A DNA stretch of 41,430 bases from Actinobacteria bacterium UBA2184 (GCA_002328745.1 DCVQ01000008.1:1-41430), one strand, 5' to 3'. Counted from the stretch's first letter, positions 8,172-16,037 are shown. Numbers and translations are program-made. The notes: a model not told the origin generated them from the sequence alone.

Positions 8172-8222
8172 ATCGCGCGCGGGCGGACGCGGACGACCCG
8201 CTCGCGGTGAGCGGGAGCCAGG

Positions 8223-8250
8223 TTGACCGTCTCCGCGAGGATGCTATACT
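8223..8250 (+). promoter_or_regulatory. Promoter of tRNA-Ala
   Basis: TTGACC (8223-8228), a 16-bp spacer and TATACT (8245-8250). TG at 8242-8243 also makes an extended -10 (TGC-TATACT). The tRNA begins 29 bases after the -10. This is the clearest sigma70-type promoter in the window. Confidence 0.75.
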
Positions 8251-8278
8251 GTCGCTCGCGCCTTCGGGCGCCTGATGT

Positions 8279-8354
8279 GGGGCCATAGCTCAGCTGGGAG
8301 AGCGCATGGCTGGCAGCCATGAGGTCAGGGGTTCGATCCCCCTTGGCTCCACCA
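8279..8354 (+). tRNA. tRNA-Ala (anticodon GGC), CCA encoded
   Basis: A full 76-base cloverleaf. The acceptor arm GGGGCCA pairs with TGGCTCC (one G-T), with A73 and a genomic CCA at 8352-8354. The D arm is AGCTCAGCTGGGAGAGC. The anticodon stem CATGG/CCATG encloses loop CTGGCAG with GGC at 8312-8314, reading GCC alanine codons. The T arm is CAGGGGTTCGATCCCCCT. It has its own promoter and a strong hairpin just downstream, so it appears to be a single-tRNA unit. Confidence 0.97.
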
Positions 8355-8363
8355 GAATCGTTC

Positions 8364-8399
8364 ACGATGCCTGTCGCGGTGAACCGCGGCGGGCATCGT
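8364..8399 (+). terminator. Hairpin terminator after tRNA-Ala
   Basis: ACGATGCC (8364-8371) pairs with GGCATCGT (8392-8399), and inside it CGCGG pairs with CCGCG around a TGAA loop. It begins 10 bases after the tRNA CCA and is followed by TGCGTCT, so the T-tract is weak. Placement fits termination of the tRNA transcript. Confidence 0.65.
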
Positions 8400-8449
8400 T
8401 GCGTCTACAGGGCGTGGGGAGGTACATCGAGAGACAGGGGGTGTTCCCC

Positions 8450-8833
8450 ATGAAGCGGTGGGCAATGGCGGCACTGGTGGCGGTCCTCGCTCTGGGAACG
8501 GTCGGTTGCGCGGCCGACGCGGATCTCGTCGTCGGCGAGGCGGACGACGGCGAGGCCGTCGAGATCGCCAAGGGACGCACGCTGACGGTCGAGCTGCCGG
8601 GCAATCCGACGACCGGTTTCAACTGGCTCGTGGCGGAGCTGCCCGAGTGCCTCAAGGCACCGGACGAGCCCGGGTTCGAGGCCGATAGCGACGCCATCGG
8701 CGCCGGCGGCACGATCACGCTCGTGTTCGAGGCCGTGAGCGAGGGCGAGGGCACGCTCGAGCTTGAGTACGCTCGCGCGTGGGAGAGCGTCCAGCCGTTG
8801 GAGACGTACAGCATCGACGTGACGGTGCGCTGA
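8450..8833 (+). CDS. Chagasin-family (I42) protease inhibitor-like lipoprotein
   Basis: 127 residues. The N-terminus (KR, hydrophobic run, GTVGC with Cys20) looks like a lipoprotein signal, so the mature protein should be lipid-anchored outside the membrane. The body shows the three loops of chagasin-type cysteine protease inhibitors: NPTTGFNW at 52-59, GAGG at 84-87 and the YARAWE stretch at 107-112 (classically RPWE). These loops insert into papain-like active sites in characterised members. The ATG at 8450 follows AGGGGG; an upstream frame extension runs back through the tRNA and was discarded. It stands alone between tRNA-Ala and leuS, with no partner protease nearby. The target is unknown. 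Confidence 0.82.
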   Translation: MKRWAMAALVAVLALGTVGCAADADLVVGEADDGEAVEIAKGRTLTVELPGNPTTGFNWLVAELPECLKAPDEPGFEADSDAIGAGGTITLVFEAVSEGEGTLELEYARAWESVQPLETYSIDVTVR

Positions 8834-8846
8834 GCGGGGGGATGCG

Positions 8847-8875
8847 TTCCTCGGGCACGGCGACTCGGCTATCAT
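8847..8875 (+). promoter_or_regulatory. Putative leuS promoter
   Basis: TTCCTC (8847-8852), 17-bp spacer, TATCAT (8870-8875) preceded by GGC. It lies in the 80-base gap before leuS. The -35 is weak; the -10 matches the GGC-TATNAT form seen elsewhere in the window. Confidence 0.4.
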
Positions 8876-8913
8876 GCAAGAAGCCCTGACGCCGAGCATC
8901 CGGAGGCATCCGC

Positions 8914-11439
8914 GTGACCCGCCCGTACGAACCGCACGCGATCGAGGAGAAGTGGCAGTCGGTCTGGGACGCCGAGGGTCTCTACTCGGTGACCGAGGAT
9001 CCGGACCGCCCCAAGAAGTACGTGCTCGAGATGTTCCCGTACCCGTCGGGAGACATCCACATGGGGCATGTGCGCAACTACTCCATCGGCGACGTGGTGG
9101 CGCGCTACTTCACCATGCGCGGATACTCCGTGCTGCACCCTATCGGGTGGGACGCGTTCGGCCTGCCCGCCGAGAACGCGGCGATCAAGAGCGGCACGCA
9201 CCCCGCGAAGTGGACGTACGCCAACATCGACAAGCAGGCGGCGTCGTTCAAGCGTATGGGCTTCAGCTACGACTGGGGACGCACCGTCAAGTCGTGCGAC
9301 GTCGACTACTACCGCTGGGGCCAGTGGGTCTTCCTGAAGTTCTGGGAGCGCGGGCTGGTGGAGCGCAAGAAGTCCCCGGTCAACTGGTGCCCCTCGTGCA
9401 AGACGGTGCTCGCCAACGAGCAGGTCATCGGCGACGGCGTGTGCTGGCGCTGCAAGAGCACCGTCGAGAAACGCGACCTCGAGCAGTGGTACTTCAAGAT
9501 CACCGAGTACTCGCAGGAGCTTCTCGACGACCTGGACACCCTTCCCGGGTGGCCCGAGCGCGTCAAGACGATGCAGGCGAACTGGATCGGACGCAGTGAA
9601 GGCGCCGAGGTCGACTTCACGCTATGCGATGAGGCCGGCCAGCCGACCGAACGTACGATCACCGTGTTCACCACCCGTCCCGACACGCTGTTCGGCTGCA
9701 CGTTCTTCCTGCTCGCTCCCGAGCATCCGCTGGTGCGCGAGCTCACCGCCGGGACGGAGCACGACGCCGGGGTGCGTGCGGTGGTGGCCGCCGCGGCGCG
9801 GGAGACCGCCGTGGAGCGTGCGAGCGGCGAGGCCGAGAAGCTCGGCGCCTTCACGGGCCGTTACGTCGTCAACCCCGTGAACGGGGAGAAGGTCCCTGTG
9901 TGGGTGAGCAACTACGTCCTGATGGAGTACGGCACCGGCGCGGTCATGGCGGTCCCGAGCGGTGACCAGCGAGACTTCGAGTTCGCGCGGAAGTACGGGC
10001 TGCCGATACCGCCCGTCGTGGTGGCCGCGGACGACCCCCTGCTCGAGGAGCTGGAGGGCATGCGGGGCCGCCATCTGCTCGACGTTCCGTGGGACCAGGC
10101 GTACGACGGTCCGGGCGTGATGGTGCAGTCAGGGGACTTCACGAGGCTTCCCGGCGGCAAGAACAGCGAGGGCATGCGCGCGGTCACCGAATGGCTCTCC
10201 GTGCGCGGACAGGGCCGCTTCTCCATCAACTTCCGTCTCCGCGACTGGCTGATCAGCCGTCAGCGCTACTGGGGCAACCCGATCCCCGCCATCCACTGCC
10301 CGGAATGCGGTCTGGTGCCCGTTCCCGCCGACCAGCTGCCAGTGGTATTGCCGATGGAAGTCGACATCACCAAAGGCGAGACGCTTGCGGACCACCCCGA
10401 GTTCTACGAGACGTCGTGTCCGAAGTGCGCGGGACCCGCCAGGCGGGAGACGGACACGATGGACACGTTCACGTGCTCGTCGTGGTACTACTTCCGCTAC
10501 TGTGACGCGCGCAACGACGGCGCGATCTGGGATCCGGCCAAGGTCGGCTACTGGATGCCGGTCGACCAGTACATCGGCGGCATCGAGCACGCCATCCTTC
10601 ACCTCCTGTACTCGCGGTTCTTCACCAAGGTCTTCCGGGACATGGGGCTCACGTCGGCGGCCGAGCCGTTCACGAACCTGCTGACCCAGGGCATGGTGAA
10701 GAAGGACGGCGAGACGATGTCCAAGTCCAGGGGCAACGTCGTCGCCCCCGAGGACATGGTCGCGCGGTTCGGCGCGGACGCGCTCCGGGCGTTCATCCTG
10801 TTCATGGCGCCGCCCGACAAGGACCTCGAATGGAACCAGGAAGGTCTCGAGGGCATGTTCCGGTTCCTCACCCGGGTGTGGCGCTACGTGTCCGAGGTGA
10901 CCGAGGCTCCCGCGGGAGGCGGTGCGATCGATGCCGCCGCTGCCAGGGCGCTTCGCCGAGAACGCCATCGCGTGGTCGGCAAGGTCTCGGCGGACATCGA
11001 GCGGTTCGGCTTCAACACGGCGCTCTCCGCGATGATGGAGCTCCTCAATGCCGCGGGCGACTACCGGCGCGCCGATGGGGACGCGCGGGACGGGGTGCTC
11101 GAACGCGAGGTGGCCGAGACGCTGACCCTGTTGATCGCGCCGTACGCGCCTCACATGGCCGAGGAGCTCTGGCGTGAGGTGCTGGGCAAGACCGGCTCCG
11201 TCCACCGGGAACCGTGGCCGGCGTTCGACCCCGCGCTGGCTGCCGCCGACGAGGTCGAGATCGCCGTTCAGGTGAACGGCAAGGTCCGCGGGAAGCTGAC
11301 GATCGCCGCCGATGCCGGGGAGGACGCCATGCGCGAGGCCGCGCTCGGTCTCGAGCGGGTGCAGGAACACCTTGCCGGTCTTGCGGTCCGGAAGGTCGTG
11401 GTGGTCCCGGGCAAGCTGGTGAGCATCGTAGCGGGGTGA
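8914..11439 (+). CDS. leuS: Leucyl-tRNA synthetase
   Basis: Class I aminoacyl-tRNA synthetase charging tRNA-Leu. The 841-residue protein has the FPYPSGDIHMGH signature (HIGH-equivalent HMGH at 49-52), zinc-type cysteine pairs (CPSC...CWRC), the editing-domain insertion (residues ~220-420, with TRPDTLFG and the GTGAVMAVPSGDQRD stretch), a second CPECG element, the TMSKS loop at 601-605 and a C-terminal anticodon-binding domain. The GTG at 8914 is preceded by GGAGG at 8902-8906. It appears to be monocistronic, with its own promoter and a strong terminator at 11508. Confidence 0.98.
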   Translation: MTRPYEPHAIEEKWQSVWDAEGLYSVTEDPDRPKKYVLEMFPYPSGDIHMGHVRNYSIGDVVARYFTMRGYSVLHPIGWDAFGLPAENAAIKSGTHPAKWTYANIDKQAASFKRMGFSYDWGRTVKSCDVDYYRWGQWVFLKFWERGLVERKKSPVNWCPSCKTVLANEQVIGDGVCWRCKSTVEKRDLEQWYFKITEYSQELLDDLDTLPGWPERVKTMQANWIGRSEGAEVDFTLCDEAGQPTERTITVFTTRPDTLFGCTFFLLAPEHPLVRELTAGTEHDAGVRAVVAAAARETAVERASGEAEKLGAFTGRYVVNPVNGEKVPVWVSNYVLMEYGTGAVMAVPSGDQRDFEFARKYGLPIPPVVVAADDPLLEELEGMRGRHLLDVPWDQAYDGPGVMVQSGDFTRLPGGKNSEGMRAVTEWLSVRGQGRFSINFRLRDWLISRQRYWGNPIPAIHCPECGLVPVPADQLPVVLPMEVDITKGETLADHPEFYETSCPKCAGPARRETDTMDTFTCSSWYYFRYCDARNDGAIWDPAKVGYWMPVDQYIGGIEHAILHLLYSRFFTKVFRDMGLTSAAEPFTNLLTQGMVKKDGETMSKSRGNVVAPEDMVARFGADALRAFILFMAPPDKDLEWNQEGLEGMFRFLTRVWRYVSEVTEAPAGGGAIDAAAARALRRERHRVVGKVSADIERFGFNTALSAMMELLNAAGDYRRADGDARDGVLEREVAETLTLLIAPYAPHMAEELWREVLGKTGSVHREPWPAFDPALAAADEVEIAVQVNGKVRGKLTIAADAGEDAMREAALGLERVQEHLAGLAVRKVVVVPGKLVSIVAG

Positions 11440-11507
11440 ATCGCCGGCGGTTTGGATGCCGCTTAGACGTGGTTTCAGGCACGCAGGCAGAGTGAATGCG
11501 TGATCCG

Positions 11508-11541
11508 GACGCCCCCTTCGTCTGAGGACGAAGGGGGCGTC
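11508..11541 (+). terminator. Perfect 15-bp hairpin after leuS, abutting comEA
   Basis: GACGCCCCCTTCGTC (11508-11522) pairs exactly with 11527-11541 around a TGAG tetraloop. It is placed as the leuS terminator but has no T-tract, because the comEA ATG (11544) begins two bases after it. The 3' arm contains AAGGGGG (11531-11537), the only Shine-Dalgarno-like stretch at a usable distance from that ATG, so the structure could also mask comEA translation. Confidence 0.75.
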
Positions 11542-11543
11542 TC

Positions 11544-12212
11544 ATGTCGGCACGGACATCGGATCGGATCCGGGAGCTGCTCGCGCGGGCCGGGCTCGGA
11601 GGGCTTTCGCCGCACGTGGCAGTCGGCGCTCTGGCCGCGTGCCTGCTGGTGTCGGCGGTCGGGCTCTGGCGCTTCTGGCCTCGCGCGCCGGCGCCGGAGG
11701 TCGCGTTCGAAGAGCCCGGGGGCGGGGAGTCGGCCGCCCAGGGAGGAGCGGACGCCGCTGGTGAGGCGGCAGCAGTCGTCGTCGTGCACGTCGTCGGATC
11801 GGTGCTGCACCCCGGCGTGTACACGCTGCCGCAGCCGAGCAGGGTTGCCGATGCGATCGCCTCGGCGGGAGGCCCGCTCTCCTCGGCGGATCTGACGGCG
11901 CTCAACCTGGCCCGCGTGCTGACCGATGGCGAGCAGGTGTACGTGCCGGCTATCGGCGAGACCGCCGCTGATGTGATGGCCGGCGGCGCGGGCGGCGGAT
12001 CGGCGATCGCCGCGGACGGCACGGTCAACATCAACACCGCGAGCGCGACGGAGCTGGAGACGCTGCCGGGCGTGGGTCCGTCGACCGCCGAGAAGATCGT
12101 GTCGGATCGCGAGGCCAACGGGCCGTTCTCGGCCCCCGAGGACCTCATGCGAGTCCCCGGTATCGGACCCAAGAAGTTCGAAGCGCTAAAAGACCTGGTC
12201 AGCGTCCGATGA
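11544..12212 (+). CDS. comEA: ComEA, DNA-binding competence protein
   Basis: Binds double-stranded DNA at the cell surface and hands it to the ComEC channel during transformation. The 222-residue protein has a single N-terminal transmembrane segment (~24-44), an acidic/Gly-rich linker, an SLBB domain (~77-136, VVHVVGSVLHPGVYTLP) and a C-terminal helix-hairpin-helix pair (160-222) with VNINTASATELETLPGVG and RVPGIGPKKFEALK. This is the full ComEA layout. The ATG lies directly behind the 11508-11541 hairpin. A GTG at 11617 is a possible later start but would cut into the membrane segment. The stop overlaps the comEC ATG. Confidence 0.95.
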   Translation: MSARTSDRIRELLARAGLGGLSPHVAVGALAACLLVSAVGLWRFWPRAPAPEVAFEEPGGGESAAQGGADAAGEAAAVVVVHVVGSVLHPGVYTLPQPSRVADAIASAGGPLSSADLTALNLARVLTDGEQVYVPAIGETAADVMAGGAGGGSAIAADGTVNINTASATELETLPGVGPSTAEKIVSDREANGPFSAPEDLMRVPGIGPKKFEALKDLVSVR

Positions 12213-15200
12213 GCTCCGGCCCGCGCAGGCCGTCGGTGCCGACGCTCGCTTGGTTCGCGGTGGCGATGTGGTCGGGCTGCATGGCGGGCGAACACGCGTC
12301 GTGGTCCCTGTGGGGCGGGCGTCCGGTGGCACCTGCCTGCGTGGCGGTCGGCGGCGTCCTGGCCGGGCTCGGCGTGGCGGCGGTGCGGTGCCGACGGAGC
12401 CGCGTCCTCGTCGCGCTGATCGCGTGCGGCCTCGTCACGGGAGCGTTCGTCTCGTCGGTACAGGGATGGGCCTGGCACCGTCAGTCAGCGCTCGCGGCCG
12501 ACTGCGGCGCTCGCGAGTGGACCGGCGTGGTCGAGGCCGACCCTGCCGAGGGGGCGTTCGGGGCGGTGGTGCGCGTGCGCGTCACGGGCGGACCGCTCGA
12601 CGGAGCGCGCGTGCGGGTGGGGTGGCCTGCCGAACAGGACGTGCCTGAACTCGGCCGGATGGTGCGATTCTCCGCCATCATGCGAACGCTTCCGGCCGAT
12701 GAGGCGTGGGCGCGCGGAGTCGCCCGGGGAGGGGCATGCGCGACGGGCACGGCGTGGCGCGCCGGGACGGGTCCCTGGCGCGAGGGGATCGTGGGGACGC
12801 TGTTGGCATGGCGTGAGGGCGTGCTCCAGAGGATGCACGGCGTGTCTGGCGACGGGGGCGACCTCATCGAGGGCATCGTGCTCGGCGACCGCCGGAGACT
12901 CGTGGGCACCCCGGTGGAGGAAGACTTCCGGGTTCTCGGGCTCACGCACCTGGTGGCCGTGTCGGGCTCGCATCTCGCCCTTGCCTGCGGGGCGGTCGCC
13001 GCACTCGGGCGGGCCGTCCGGCTGCCGAGGACCGCGCTCGTTGGGACGGTGATCGCCGCGGGCGCGGCGTACGCGGTGACGACCGGGATGCCGTACTCGG
13101 CGCTTCGCTCTCTGGTGATGCTCGTGGTCGGAGGGCTCGCCACGCTCGGGAGGCGACGCGGGGACGCGACGGCCTCTCTCGCGGCCGCGGTCGTGGTGGT
13201 GGTTGCCATCGAGCCGTGGTCGGTCTTCGACATCGGACTCCAGCTCTCCGTGCTCGCAGTCGGGGCGCTGCTGGTCTTCGGGGGGCTTGCCTCGAGCTGG
13301 CTCGCGCACGGACTGCGGGGACCCGCGTCGGCCGTGGGAAGCGTGCTCGCGCTCACCCTCGTGGCCCAACTGGCGACGACCCCGGTCGTCGCCGGGGCGT
13401 TCGGCATGGTCTCGCTGATGGCGCCGGTCGCGAACGCGTACGCGTCGCCCCTCGTGGCGGTGGGACTCTGGCTGGGGCTCAGCGGGTCGGTCGTCGGCAG
13501 CGTGTGGGCCGCCGCGGGCGATCTGGCGATCCGCGCCGGGTCCGCGGTCATGGGCCTGGCGGCGCAGATCGCGCATGTGATGGCGCGCCTGCCTGGGGCG
13601 GCCATCGCCGTCGAGGGCGGGTGGCTGCTGGTGGGTGTGCCGCTCGCGGGAGCGGCAGCCGCGTGGATCGTGTGGCCCCTCCCGGCCGGGCCGGACTCGG
13701 CGAGACGCGTGCGGGCCGTCGTGCTCGTGTCGTGCGTGGCGCTGACGCTCGGGCCGGCTCCTGCGCGCCGATGCGAGATCGTGGCGCTCGACGTCGGGCA
13801 GGGCGATGCGATCGTGCTCCGGGACAGCGGCCGCACGATGCTGGTGGACACCGGCGCGGACGAGCTGTCGATGCGCCGCGCCCTGGCGCGTGCGGGCGTG
13901 CGTCGCGTGGACGTGCTCGTGCTCACTCACGCGCACGACGACCACACCGGGGGAGTCGGCGGGCTTTCGGGGACGGCGTCCGTCGGCTGGGTGGGCGTCC
14001 CGCAGGTCGCGGCCGAGGCCGTGCGACGGCAGGGCGCCGTGGCGCGCGCGATCGCCGGGGCCGACTCGGGATACCGAGGGCTACGCATCGGCGATCGCTG
14101 GCGGATCGGTTCGAGTGGGGTGGAGGTTCTGTGGCCGCCAGGGGAGAGTGCCGAGCCGCTCGGCACGAACGATACGAGCGTGGTGCTGCAGGTGCGATGC
14201 GGCGGCTTCGACGCGGTGCTCACCGGCGACGCGGAGGAGGCCGCGCAGGCCGGAATGGCCGAGGCGGGGCTGCTGCGGCCGGTCGAAGTGCTCAAGGTCC
14301 CGCACCACGGGAGTGACAACGGGCTGACCCGCGAGGCCGCGTCGGTGTGGTCGGCGCGCGACGCGCTCGTGAGCGTCGGCGCCGACAACTCGTTCGGCCA
14401 CCCGTCGTCCGCGACGCTCGAGCTCCTGGGGTCCTCGGGCACGCGCGTCTGGCGGACGGACGTCAGCGGCGACATCACGGTCAGCATCGGACGCACCGGC
14501 TACCGCATTCATGTGTCGGGTCGTGGTGCCCGCCCGGAGGTTCGTGCGAGAATGTCCCGAGTCGCGCGGGCCGAAAGCGTGCCTGTCTGCGGCCCGAGCC
14601 CGTATCTGGAGGAGACGCGTGGCCGTCAAAGGCATCCAGGAACTCAAGCCCGTCTATCTGGTCTACGGCGACGAACCGTTGCTCCTCGAGCGCGCGCTCC
14701 GCCGCCTGAAGGACCGGGTAGCCGAGGTCGCCGATCTCGACTTCAACTTCGACACCTTCGACGGCGAGACCGCCGACGGCGCCGAGGTCGTTGCGGCGGC
14801 CAACACGCTGCCGTTCGCCTCGGAGCGGCGTCTCGTGGTCGTGCGCAACGTCGACAAGATGCGCGCGAGCGAGCAGGCGGTCCTCGCGACGTACGCGCTC
14901 GATCCCGCTCCGACGGCGTGCCTGGTGCTCGTCGCCACGAAGCTGCGGCGGGACTCCAAGCTCTACAAGGCGGTGGACGCGCTCGGCGGCACCGCCGAGT
15001 ACCGCGCGCCGGGCCGGAGCGAGTACCCGACGTGGGTTGTAGAGCTGTTCGGCACGAGGGGCAGGAAGATCGATCGCGGGGGTGCCGAGGCGCTCGTCGC
15101 CGCCGTAGGGCGCGACCTGCGGAGACTGGAGACGGAAGCCGACAAGGTCGTCGCCTACGCCGGAGACCGCCTCAGCCTCACGCGCGCCGACATCGAAGCG

Positions 15201-15667
15201 GTCGTGGAGGCCACGGCGGCGCCGTCGGTGTTCGACTTCCTGAACGCCCTCGGGTCGCGGGAGTGCGGCTCCGCGTTCGCGCTGCTCGACGCGCTGTTGG
15301 GTTCGGGCGAGGAGCTTCTCGGGGTCCATGCGATGACCGTGCGACACCTTCGCACGCTGACGAGCGCGCGGGCGCTGCTCGATCGCGGAGCGGCTTCAGG
15401 CGCGATGCAGCGCGAGCTCGGCATGCAGGAGTGGCAGGTGCGCAACGCCGTCGCCCAGGCGCGGCGTTTCGGGGCGGACGAGCTGTCCCGGGCGCTTCGG
15501 GACGCCGCGGACCTCGAGGCGCGGCTGAAGTCGGGGCAGGGCGAACCGCGCGTCATCTTCGAGATGTGGCTTGCGGGCGTGTGCGCCAGATCGTCGTGAC
15601 CGCGCTTCACAAACGCGAAAACGGCCGGGGAATCCCGGCCGTTCGTCGTGTGAAGCGACGGTCCTGA
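12209..15667 (+). CDS. comEC: ComEC/Rec2 DNA-uptake channel; frame open far beyond the expected end
   Basis: Residues 1 to ~770 are ComEC: an N-terminal domain with two membrane segments and an OB-like soluble part, the polytopic competence domain (about 230-510, starting LTHLVAVSGSHLAL), and a metallo-beta-lactamase-like domain (DVGQGD at 528, THAHDDHTGG with H574/H576/D578/H579, ending near SGDITVSIG). ComEC carries single-stranded DNA across the membrane; the C-terminal domain is a putative nuclease. The ATG overlaps the comEA stop. Homology should end near base 14520, but no stop occurs in this frame until TGA at 15665-15667. The extra ~380 codons give Arg-rich non-protein-like sequence lying over holA in another frame. 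Either the stop was lost or a base error shifted the frame; the tail is probably not functional. Confidence 0.85.
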   Translation: MSSGPRRPSVPTLAWFAVAMWSGCMAGEHASWSLWGGRPVAPACVAVGGVLAGLGVAAVRCRRSRVLVALIACGLVTGAFVSSVQGWAWHRQSALAADCGAREWTGVVEADPAEGAFGAVVRVRVTGGPLDGARVRVGWPAEQDVPELGRMVRFSAIMRTLPADEAWARGVARGGACATGTAWRAGTGPWREGIVGTLLAWREGVLQRMHGVSGDGGDLIEGIVLGDRRRLVGTPVEEDFRVLGLTHLVAVSGSHLALACGAVAALGRAVRLPRTALVGTVIAAGAAYAVTTGMPYSALRSLVMLVVGGLATLGRRRGDATASLAAAVVVVVAIEPWSVFDIGLQLSVLAVGALLVFGGLASSWLAHGLRGPASAVGSVLALTLVAQLATTPVVAGAFGMVSLMAPVANAYASPLVAVGLWLGLSGSVVGSVWAAAGDLAIRAGSAVMGLAAQIAHVMARLPGAAIAVEGGWLLVGVPLAGAAAAWIVWPLPAGPDSARRVRAVVLVSCVALTLGPAPARRCEIVALDVGQGDAIVLRDSGRTMLVDTGADELSMRRALARAGVRRVDVLVLTHAHDDHTGGVGGLSGTASVGWVGVPQVAAEAVRRQGAVARAIAGADSGYRGLRIGDRWRIGSSGVEVLWPPGESAEPLGTNDTSVVLQVRCGGFDAVLTGDAEEAAQAGMAEAGLLRPVEVLKVPHHGSDNGLTREAASVWSARDALVSVGADNSFGHPSSATLELLGSSGTRVWRTDVSGDITVSIGRTGYRIHVSGRGARPEVRARMSRVARAESVPVCGPSPYLEETRGRQRHPGTQARLSGLRRRTVAPRARAPPPEGPGSRGRRSRLQLRHLRRRDRRRRRGRCGGQHAAVRLGAASRGRAQRRQDARERAGGPRDVRARSRSDGVPGARRHEAAAGLQALQGGGRARRHRRVPRAGPERVPDVGCRAVRHEGQEDRSRGCRGARRRRRARPAETGDGSRQGRRLRRRPPQPHARRHRSGRGGHGGAVGVRLPERPRVAGVRLRVRAARRAVGFGRGASRGPCDDRATPSHADERAGAARSRSGFRRDAARARHAGVAGAQRRRPGAAFRGGRAVPGASGRRGPRGAAEVGAGRTARHLRDVACGRVRQIVVTALHKRENGRGIPAVRRVKRRS
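14619..15599 (+). CDS. holA: DNA polymerase III delta subunit
   Basis: Delta opens the sliding clamp within the clamp loader. The 326-residue protein starts with the family pattern MAVKGIQELKPVYLVYGDEPLLLERALRRL, continues with FDGETADGAEVVAAANTLPFASERRLVVVRNVDK and LVLVATKLRRDSKLYKAV, and ends with a helical collar domain (MTVRHLRTLTSARALL to the end). A strong GGAGGAG at 14608-14614 precedes the GTG at 14619. It lies just downstream of comEC, the usual Gram-positive comEA-comEC-holA order, and converges on rpsT. The whole gene is overlapped by the open comEC frame; protein-like content and the ribosome site strongly favour holA as the real gene here. Confidence 0.93.
   Translation: MAVKGIQELKPVYLVYGDEPLLLERALRRLKDRVAEVADLDFNFDTFDGETADGAEVVAAANTLPFASERRLVVVRNVDKMRASEQAVLATYALDPAPTACLVLVATKLRRDSKLYKAVDALGGTAEYRAPGRSEYPTWVVELFGTRGRKIDRGGAEALVAAVGRDLRRLETEADKVVAYAGDRLSLTRADIEAVVEATAAPSVFDFLNALGSRECGSAFALLDALLGSGEELLGVHAMTVRHLRTLTSARALLDRGAASGAMQRELGMQEWQVRNAVAQARRFGADELSRALRDAADLEARLKSGQGEPRVIFEMWLAGVCARSS
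15603..15657. terminator. Bidirectional terminator between holA and rpsT
   Basis: An inner 10-bp stem (15620-15629 with 15634-15643, AACGGCCGGG and complement, GAAT loop) sits inside an outer 9-bp stem (15603-15611 with 15649-15657, CGCTTCACA and complement). It begins 3 bases after the holA stop and ends 20 bases before the rpsT stop on the other strand. A-rich and T-containing flanks suit both directions. Confidence 0.78.
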
Positions 15668-15677
15668 GGGCTTGCGG

Positions 15678-15944
15678 TCAGCCCTCGATGCCGTTGACGC
15701 GAGACATGACGCCGGACTTGCGGTTGGCCGCCTGATTCTTGTGGATGACGCCCTTGCTCGCGGCCTTGTCGAGCAAGCGCGACGCGTCGCGCGCGGCCTC
15801 GAGCGCCGCGGCCTTGTCGCCGGCCGCCACCGCGGTGTCGACCTTCTTGACCGCGGTCTTGAGGGACGAACGAACGGCCTTGTTACGCATCCGCGCCTTC
15901 TCGTTTGTGAGATTGCGCTTCTTCTGGCTCTTGATGTTTGCCAC
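15678..15944 (-). CDS. rpsT: 30S ribosomal protein S20
   Basis: The only - strand gene. The 88-residue basic protein begins ANIKSQKKRNLTNEKARMRNKAVRSSLKT after the initiator and ends RKSGVMSRVNG, matching S20, a 16S rRNA-binding protein of the 30S body. The start is a GTG (complement of 15942-15944) with GGAGGAA ahead of it; a longer open frame exists upstream but lacks any S20 character. It converges with holA at a shared terminator and diverges from lepA. The rpsT-lepA neighbourhood is common in bacteria. Confidence 0.96.
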   Translation of the reverse strand: MANIKSQKKRNLTNEKARMRNKAVRSSLKTAVKKVDTAVAAGDKAAALEAARDASRLLDKAASKGVIHKNQAANRKSGVMSRVNGIEG

Positions 15945-16008
15945 GGTGCCTGTTCCTCCAGACGAATACGATGGTGCCCGTCGCAGTGGGGTGCGGACGA
16001 ACCGTGAA

Positions 16009-16037
16009 AGGATAGCACACGGTGTCGGGCGGTGCCA
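16009..16037 (-). promoter_or_regulatory. Putative rpsT promoter
   Basis: Read on the - strand: TGGCAC (16037-16032), a 17-bp spacer and TATCCT (16014-16009) preceded by TGC, an extended -10. It lies 65 bases before the rpsT start. Confidence 0.45.

Noticed and set aside
12485..13945. Two long - strand frames (about 480 codons) opposite comEC.
   Set aside because: Low-complexity Ser/Thr/Pro- or Arg/His-rich translations in antisense to conserved ComEC; typical absence of stops in high-GC DNA.
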